Source of the DNA: Pezicula radicicola
Lineage: Eukaryota; Ascomycota; Leotiomycetes; Helotiales; Dermateaceae
NCBI GenBank assembly: GCA_003008705.1
Contig: PDUO01000002.1
Span: 80,898 to 144,897 of the forward strand
Length of the DNA: 64,000 nt
Direction of reading: 5' to 3'
Shown here: piece after piece, positions 59,083 to 64,000 of the stretch
Position numbering within the stretch: position 1 is the stretch's first letter
Layout of the letters: every line of letters starts with the position of its first letter
Made by a program: the position numbers and the translations under genes
Notes under the pieces: generated by a model
Databases searched by the model: none
Seen by the model: only the letters and a program-made list of their open reading frames with translations
Told to the model about the DNA's origin: nothing

Positions 59083-60244
59083 TCTGGACTGGTCCGTTCA
59101 ACTGGATCTTGTGCCGGATTATGCTTGATGTAGGATACTGTGTCGGTATAGCGTATGTTCAACGTAAGTGGTAAGTTGTTGTAACGGAATCTAATGTGTG
59201 ACTATGTTTGATGATGTAGATGTTGAACTGGAAGAAAGCGAAGTTACACATCTTGAATATTTTCAAAAGGGAATCGGGAAGCACCGATTTAGTGTCTAGT
59301 CCCTACCTTCTCTGTGTAGAACTCGTCATTCATGGTTCGTGTGGCAGTGACACCATTATGGGCAGTAACGACCTGCACATCTTTAGATCGCATAACCTTG
59401 TAGATTGACAAATGCGACTCCATACTTTCCCGGAACTTTTCTCGTAACAATTTGGTTAGAATTGAGGAAGGCTTGTCGCATAATATTACATGGTAGCAAC
59501 ACTAAATTGTGGTAAGTAAGAGTCGCACTGTTCTCTGCAATGCTCATCGGCTATAAGCCTCACCTTTCAGTCTCGTCTGTCTATTCAACTCGCGATTCTC
59601 GAATCCATGCGCTTTCAGCTGTGTATGTCTCCTTGTCTACTATCAGTCCTCTCGAATCGAATCGAATTGCGCTCTCCTCATGCTTCCTTGTACATCCGGC
59701 TATCTCTTGCCAGTTGAGCTTTGCTCTTCAAGTCCATTCTACCTGCAATCGTCCATCTTGTGCTCGATATCGGTCTTCTGTTTGCTGTATACCCCTTTTT
59801 CCAAAAAGGCAGAGCAGGAAAGGGAGTGGGGAGGAAGGATAGAGAACATGACTTGCACTGAGGATAGTTATTCATCCAAAGGGTGTAGGTTTTACCTGGA
59901 AGATGTATTGCGAAGAATATGTTACTGTATGATCAAACCTTGTGGAGCTCGGGAATCAAGACTCGTACACTTCACAATTTGAATAGATCTGCCACATTGG
60001 ATACCAACTCAACATTTCCAGGGATAAATTCACTCCCATTGGAGTTGTCGTATGGTCAGTGCTCACGGCCGTTTTTCTTTTCATGATACTGACTGACCTT
60101 GCTTGTAGTGAATAAGTGTGTAATATCTCCTAGAATTCAGCGAATGATACCAAAGTGAGGATTCTCACAAATGTTGACTGTTTCCATTGTCTTTGACAAT
60201 AACCCATAGGCACACAGGTGGATCAACGCAACGATCACTTCACT

Positions 60245-60252
60245 TATAAAAG
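60245..60252 (+). promoter_or_regulatory. TATA box upstream of small ORF
   Basis: TATAAAAG lies 98 bp before the ATG at 60343, and the following 80 bp are an A/C-rich leader typical of fungal 5' UTRs. This supports transcription of the short frame. Confidence 0.5.
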
Positions 60253-60342
60253 GGCACCTCGAGTCTACCAAGTCCACCCAGTTCACACTTCACTCTTCAC
60301 AACAAATCGCTAAAATTTCAAAATATTTCAGCACCAATCACA

Positions 60343-60594
60343 ATGACGGGTTACCACTTCACAAACAACGAGTGCCACGCACTACTCGATGCAATTGTAA
60401 CAGTACCAGGCTTCAGTACCAAGTCATGGAAGAGAAGACTTCCAGTTATGAAGGAGATCTGTACCCAAAGAAAGATTTTCAAGAGAGGTACGCGAGACAT
60501 GCGACGGAGAAACACTGTCAAAATTTTGAGAGAAGAATATTACCGGGCTCGTGCTACATCAAACAGTTTCTGGGGATCTTTGGGAAGTCATTAG
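60343..60594 (+). CDS. Small hypothetical basic protein
   Basis: 83 residues in one exon, not recognised. It begins MTGYHFTNNECHALLDAIVT and continues with STKSWKRRLPVMKEICTQRK and a basic region (FKRGTRDMRRRN). The opening FT-x2-E-x2-ALLD resembles WT-x2-E-x2-ALID in the gene at 58411, so it could be a truncated or shortened relative. A good TATA box and A/C-rich leader precede it. No signal peptide or membrane helix. Whether it makes protein is uncertain. Confidence 0.4.
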   Translation: MTGYHFTNNECHALLDAIVTVPGFSTKSWKRRLPVMKEICTQRKIFKRGTRDMRRRNTVKILREEYYRARATSNSFWGSLGSH

Positions 60595-62639
60595 TTCTAG
60601 CCATGAGACAGATGATGCATGAAGATATCTAGCGTGAGCAACGCAATATCTAATGCGTACTACAGATAGTTTGCTTGGCTCCTAAGTTGCTGGAGTCAGA
60701 GAAGTGGGATTTGGTAGCTCAGCAAATGAACGCACATTGTTCTACGTATGACTGTAAAAACATTCACACATCAAAGTCTTGCGAGGAATAGTTGAAATCA
60801 GTAAACCTTTGACCTCAGATAATTTACCATTCACATTCTGACTAAGTTATAGTTAATGCAACGTTGCAGTTAGCGCGAATATTTTAAACATTTACAGTGT
60901 GCTTTGAGCTCCAGGCCAATTTGGTGCTGGAATGCTAATGCTTGGGATAGGTACGGAGGCTTGATGGATCGCATTGTTTGAGTTATTGATGTATCGGATG
61001 GACGGACACATGCTGGGACTTGTATTACTATTGGGATACATTATAGACTTGGCTCATGATTTAAGGGTCGATATTGAGGGAATATATTACAAAATTTAAA
61101 GCTACATACGATCGATACCCGACTGTTGCTACTTGGGAAGGCTGACTTATATAGCTGATGAGGATCGATTATTGGCGCAATTATCTCCATACCTTGCGAC
61201 AGTTCTTGCAACAGTTATGGTATGCAAATAGTGCTCGCAATACTTGCAATGTCCATTATGCCTATTTAGTTGGCAGAGCGAAGAGAGACTTGATAGAGCA
61301 CCATACAATGGAAGTGCTTGTGGTGGGATGGATATGTTAAGCTAGTTCAGCAGCCTCTGCGATGTTTTTAAAATATCAATGCTAGTTAAAACTCTTTACT
61401 ACGTACAGGCCGAGCTACAATAAAAAGCAATAGATCTAAAAGTTTCTATCTGTTATAATATCAGGTCTTAGTGCATTCATCTTCGGTCGTTCACTTAACC
61501 CCTATTATAAATACCTCGCTTAGACGGAGGAGCAAAATAACACGCATGTAATATAAACTCTAATTCTTTTTGTAATCTCAAAAGGAAATCACAATAAACT
61601 TTGTTCCAAAGCTTCTAAGATCCTTAGTACTTTGAGTCGTTGAAAATACAGCAGGATCTTGGGTGGTGGCAGCACAGCTAGTCACTGGTGCAACGTTGAC
61701 GATAGTCCGGCTCCTCGTAATTTTACTAGACGAGCTACTTTCAAAACTGGACTAAGAGGTACTTTTGGCCTAGAAGATAAAGCTAGCTAAGAAGCCGAAA
61801 AGCCACTATCTAGAAGAACCTTACAATTTCGGTTAAAAAGGTGGCTTTTCTAGCTCTCCGTTTCTAGAAAGTTACTTAAATAGTAGACCGAGAATCCTGA
61901 AACGTTAGTCTAGTCTACTTAATTAGTGGCTTAGGGAGCCGACTCTGCTGACTCTCCTAGCTTCTTATAAACTATCGTCAACGTCGTGTTGGTGCAGCCG
62001 TTGCAGTTATGAAACTGCTACTGGATGTAGTTGCTGTAGAAAATGCGGTTACTAAAACATCGCCCGTGAAGATTTCATAGTCAAGTCCAAAAATCGCAGA
62101 GTCGAAAATTGAAATATCCAGTCTTGAGAGCTATAGCATATAGCGAGGTCATGGAAGCTGTGGATTGAATAGTAGGAGTAGAATAATTAATGGCACGGGC
62201 GGGTAGACAATCAGCAGGCGAGCACAAGTAATCCGTCGACGGGGGTCCAGCTTCGATATTACAACTAATCTGTGAAGGTGTGCACTGATATCCCGGAGGA
62301 CAGCCCCAAATATAATTCGAAGTGGCGCAAGTAGCTGGTTACGTGAAACTTGGATTTGTTGTACGACTTGTGCAGACAGTATAACTGTATGAGCCAAAAT
62401 CCGTACTCAAGGGTTGTTGATGATACAGATGAGCTACTAAACTTTGGAGAAGGAGGGGAACTGCTACTTGACGCAATCAATGCCATGAGAGGGGGCCTGG
62501 TAATTTGATCGCCTATTGTGATTCTGAGGCTGCTCTGCAATAGAACAACACGAGATCAGGACTCTGTAATTAGCGCGAACGATAACAGAATATTGTTCTC
62601 GTTACACCAGACAAGGCTTTGGGCCCCCGAATATGCCCG
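60595..62639. other. Gene-poor, decayed interval
   Basis: No gene could be built. The interval includes an inverted-repeat element (listed separately) and AT-rich sequence. Open frames at 62149-62397 and 62265-62540 on the minus strand are unremarkable. Confidence 0.4.
61693..61984. mobile_element. Candidate MITE with 14-bp terminal inverted repeats
   Basis: ACGTTGACGATAGT at 61693-61706 is exactly inverted at 61971-61984 (ACTATCGTCAACGT). The word TGGTGCA stands just left of the first repeat and again about 8 bp right of the second, a possible target-site duplication. The 290-bp span has no open frame, and inside it GAAAAGCCAC and GTGGCTTTTC form a further hairpin (about 61798-61856). Confidence 0.5.
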
Positions 62640-63057
62640 AACAAGTTAATCTTTAATGCAGCCCGACAATCATCACTCGAATCTTGGATGATACATAGAG
62701 TCGATCCAGAGATATTGGTAACCTAACCCGCGTGACAACTATGGCATCATGAAACGTCTGAGTAAATCGTCAATGGGAATTTGAAGTTGTCTTTCCTCCA
62801 GGTTTGTCGAAGGTTCGTGACACTCGACCCCAACAATGGCTTAACGCTACCCAAACTCCTTTGAATCCATTGGTCAGCCTTAACGATGGCATCCTGCTGG
62901 TATCGCCAACATCTATAACATGAGTAGATAGATATTCAGCTTGGCTGTAGGGACATGAGGAGCTATGATTGCTAATGCATTCCTTAATCCACTGCTTCAT
63001 CGTAGAGTAGCAGATTTCAGTATCTGAGCTCGACTGAGCTCTTCTACCACTAATCAA
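62640..63057 (-). pseudogene. Degenerate HET-domain (heterokaryon incompatibility) gene
   Basis: HET proteins trigger cell death when genetically unlike hyphae fuse. The intact part reads MKQWIKECISNHSSSCPYSQ, then LSTHVIDVG and GVWVALSHCWG, the hallmark start of the HET domain. After that, family text persists only by changing frame: QLQIPIDDLL, then FHDAIVVTR, then LGYQYLWIDS and, after a further shift, IIQDSSDDC. At least three frameshifts and several stops lie within 300 bp, so the copy is dead. The 5' end (before 63057) and the remainder of the protein were not found. The text is described only; no repaired sequence is offered. Confidence 0.8.
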
Positions 63058-63220
63058 TGAATTTCACTAAGCTCACTGCGAAATCAAGTTCAAGCGCCAG
63101 GAAGCTTCTCTTTCACAGTAACTAGCCTTATAATGAATTTTTAGAATGCTACCTAGAATAAAACATTAACTGATACGCTTAAGGAGTATTAACATTACTC
63201 CGAAAAAGTGTTTCCTAGAT

Positions 63221-64000
63221 TTAAGCAACTGTATCTGCTACAAGACCAATCTTTGCTTCAAGGCTATTGTCAACTTCTACGTAGTCCAAAGTTGCAGAGG
63301 ACATTCCTTCTCTTTCTCCACTGATCGGTGGTACTTTTTGCCTCTTCCCATCCGTTGTCTCTCCAGAGTTTACCTCGTCAATCATACTTTCCACATCATT
63401 ATGAACTACCGATTCACTAGTATCCGCATCTCCAAACCGCAAACCCTTGGCATCCTCCATTCTCCCAGCCTTAGCAGGAACCGTAGGTTTGAACATCAAG
63501 TTTCTAAGATACCCACTAGTAGTAGTCCCCGCCCTCTGAGCTTTCGTCGTTCCATCACCCAACCAAGCCCACATATTCAAACTCGTATCACTTGTCTCTG
63601 CACGAGTCCATTAGAAGTCTTCCCAGCGAGGGTGTTCAAAAGCTTGGAGAGCAGACATAGAACCACCTGGATAAACGAAAACGACTCGTCCATCTTCTTG
63701 TCCTCGCTTAAACCAGGAACGACACCCAAGGCCGTAAACAATGCCTTTCATGTATGTGTCGACGTATTGGCCGAATTGATGAATTGGTTCTTCTCTGCGT
63801 GGGATTTCCTAGTCAGCATATACTCAGAAGGCTTGGATGCGGATCTGGAAAGAAAAAGAACACATACTTCGCAACCATACTCTTCAAACCTTCTCTCTGC
63901 AACTTCGCAACTGATTTGCAAATATATTCGGCTACCTGTTCAAGTAAAATGATTGTGCTTCCTGTTCCAGGACCTCCATTCGGTCCTAGATAGAGAAAGT
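63221..64000 (-). pseudogene. Baeyer-Villiger-type flavin monooxygenase, 3' part, with in-frame stop
   Basis: C-terminal part of an FAD/NADPH monooxygenase related to cyclohexanone monooxygenase, which inserts oxygen next to a ketone. The gene runs off the right edge. Exons seen are 63868-64000 and 63221-63794. The first reads NGGPGTGSTIILLEQVAEYI with CKSVAKLQREG; after the intron come KEEPIHQFGQYVDTYMKGIV, GCRSWFKRGQEDGRVVFVYP and GGSMSALQAFEHPRWEDF. Immediately after this a TAA (63612-63614) interrupts the frame, which then continues WTRAETSDTSLNMWAWLGDG to the end. Family members carry a glutamate at the TAA position as far as I recall, so one base change (GAA to TAA) would explain it. 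The rest is open. The protein would lose about 130 residues, so I class it as probably non-functional or recently inactivated. Confidence 0.75.

Noticed and set aside
59540..59982. Two overlapping 100-codon plus-strand frames
   Set aside because: Ser/Cys-rich shadow-like frames with no resemblance to a protein family.
62149..62540. Minus-strand frames beside the inverted-repeat element
   Set aside because: Short, overlapping in different frames and rich in Leu/Ser simple sequence.

Overview
The window looks like chromosomal DNA of a filamentous ascomycete (Pezizomycotina; Leotiomycetes is a guess). Reasons: genes split by many 50-80 nt GT-AG introns with CTAAC/CTGAC-type branch sites, Zn2Cys6 regulators, a LaeA-like methyltransferase, a Pth11/rhodopsin-type membrane protein, HET and fungal STAND N-terminal domains, CT-rich promoters and a dispersed single 5S rRNA gene. 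Exon models were built by hand from splice sites, reading phase and family resemblance. No database search was possible, so names rest on recognised motifs.

Region 1 (1-16.7 kb) reads as a carbohydrate/uronate locus: an anion-type MFS permease (cut by the left edge), a Zn2Cys6 regulator, a GH88-type unsaturated glucuronyl hydrolase, an aldo/keto reductase, a secreted fasciclin-like protein, a secreted GH27 alpha-galactosidase and a second Zn2Cys6 regulator. Degraded sequence with an 85-bp tandem repeat lies between the last two.

Region 2 (19.8-34.3 kb) holds a small secreted protein, a luciferase-like flavin monooxygenase, a DUR3-type solute/sodium symporter, a LaeA-like methyltransferase, a Rv2179c-type exonuclease, a cytochrome P450, a small unknown gene and nuclear-encoded mitochondrial ATP synthase subunit c.

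Region 3 (35.9-46.3 kb) holds an F-box-like protein, an MNN2-type mannosyltransferase, a roughly 420-bp MITE, a rhodopsin-domain membrane protein, a divergent 5S rRNA gene and three tandem copies (one broken) of an unrecognised small membrane-protein family.

Region 4 (46.8-56.5 kb) holds a GMC oxidoreductase, a long protein with a fungal STAND N-terminal domain but no visible NACHT domain, and a divergent RPT2/UBC1 proteasome-ubiquitin pair. Region 5 (56.5-64 kb) is gene-poor and decayed: two small unknown genes, an inverted-repeat element, a frameshifted HET gene and a Baeyer-Villiger-type monooxygenase interrupted by an in-frame stop and cut by the right edge.
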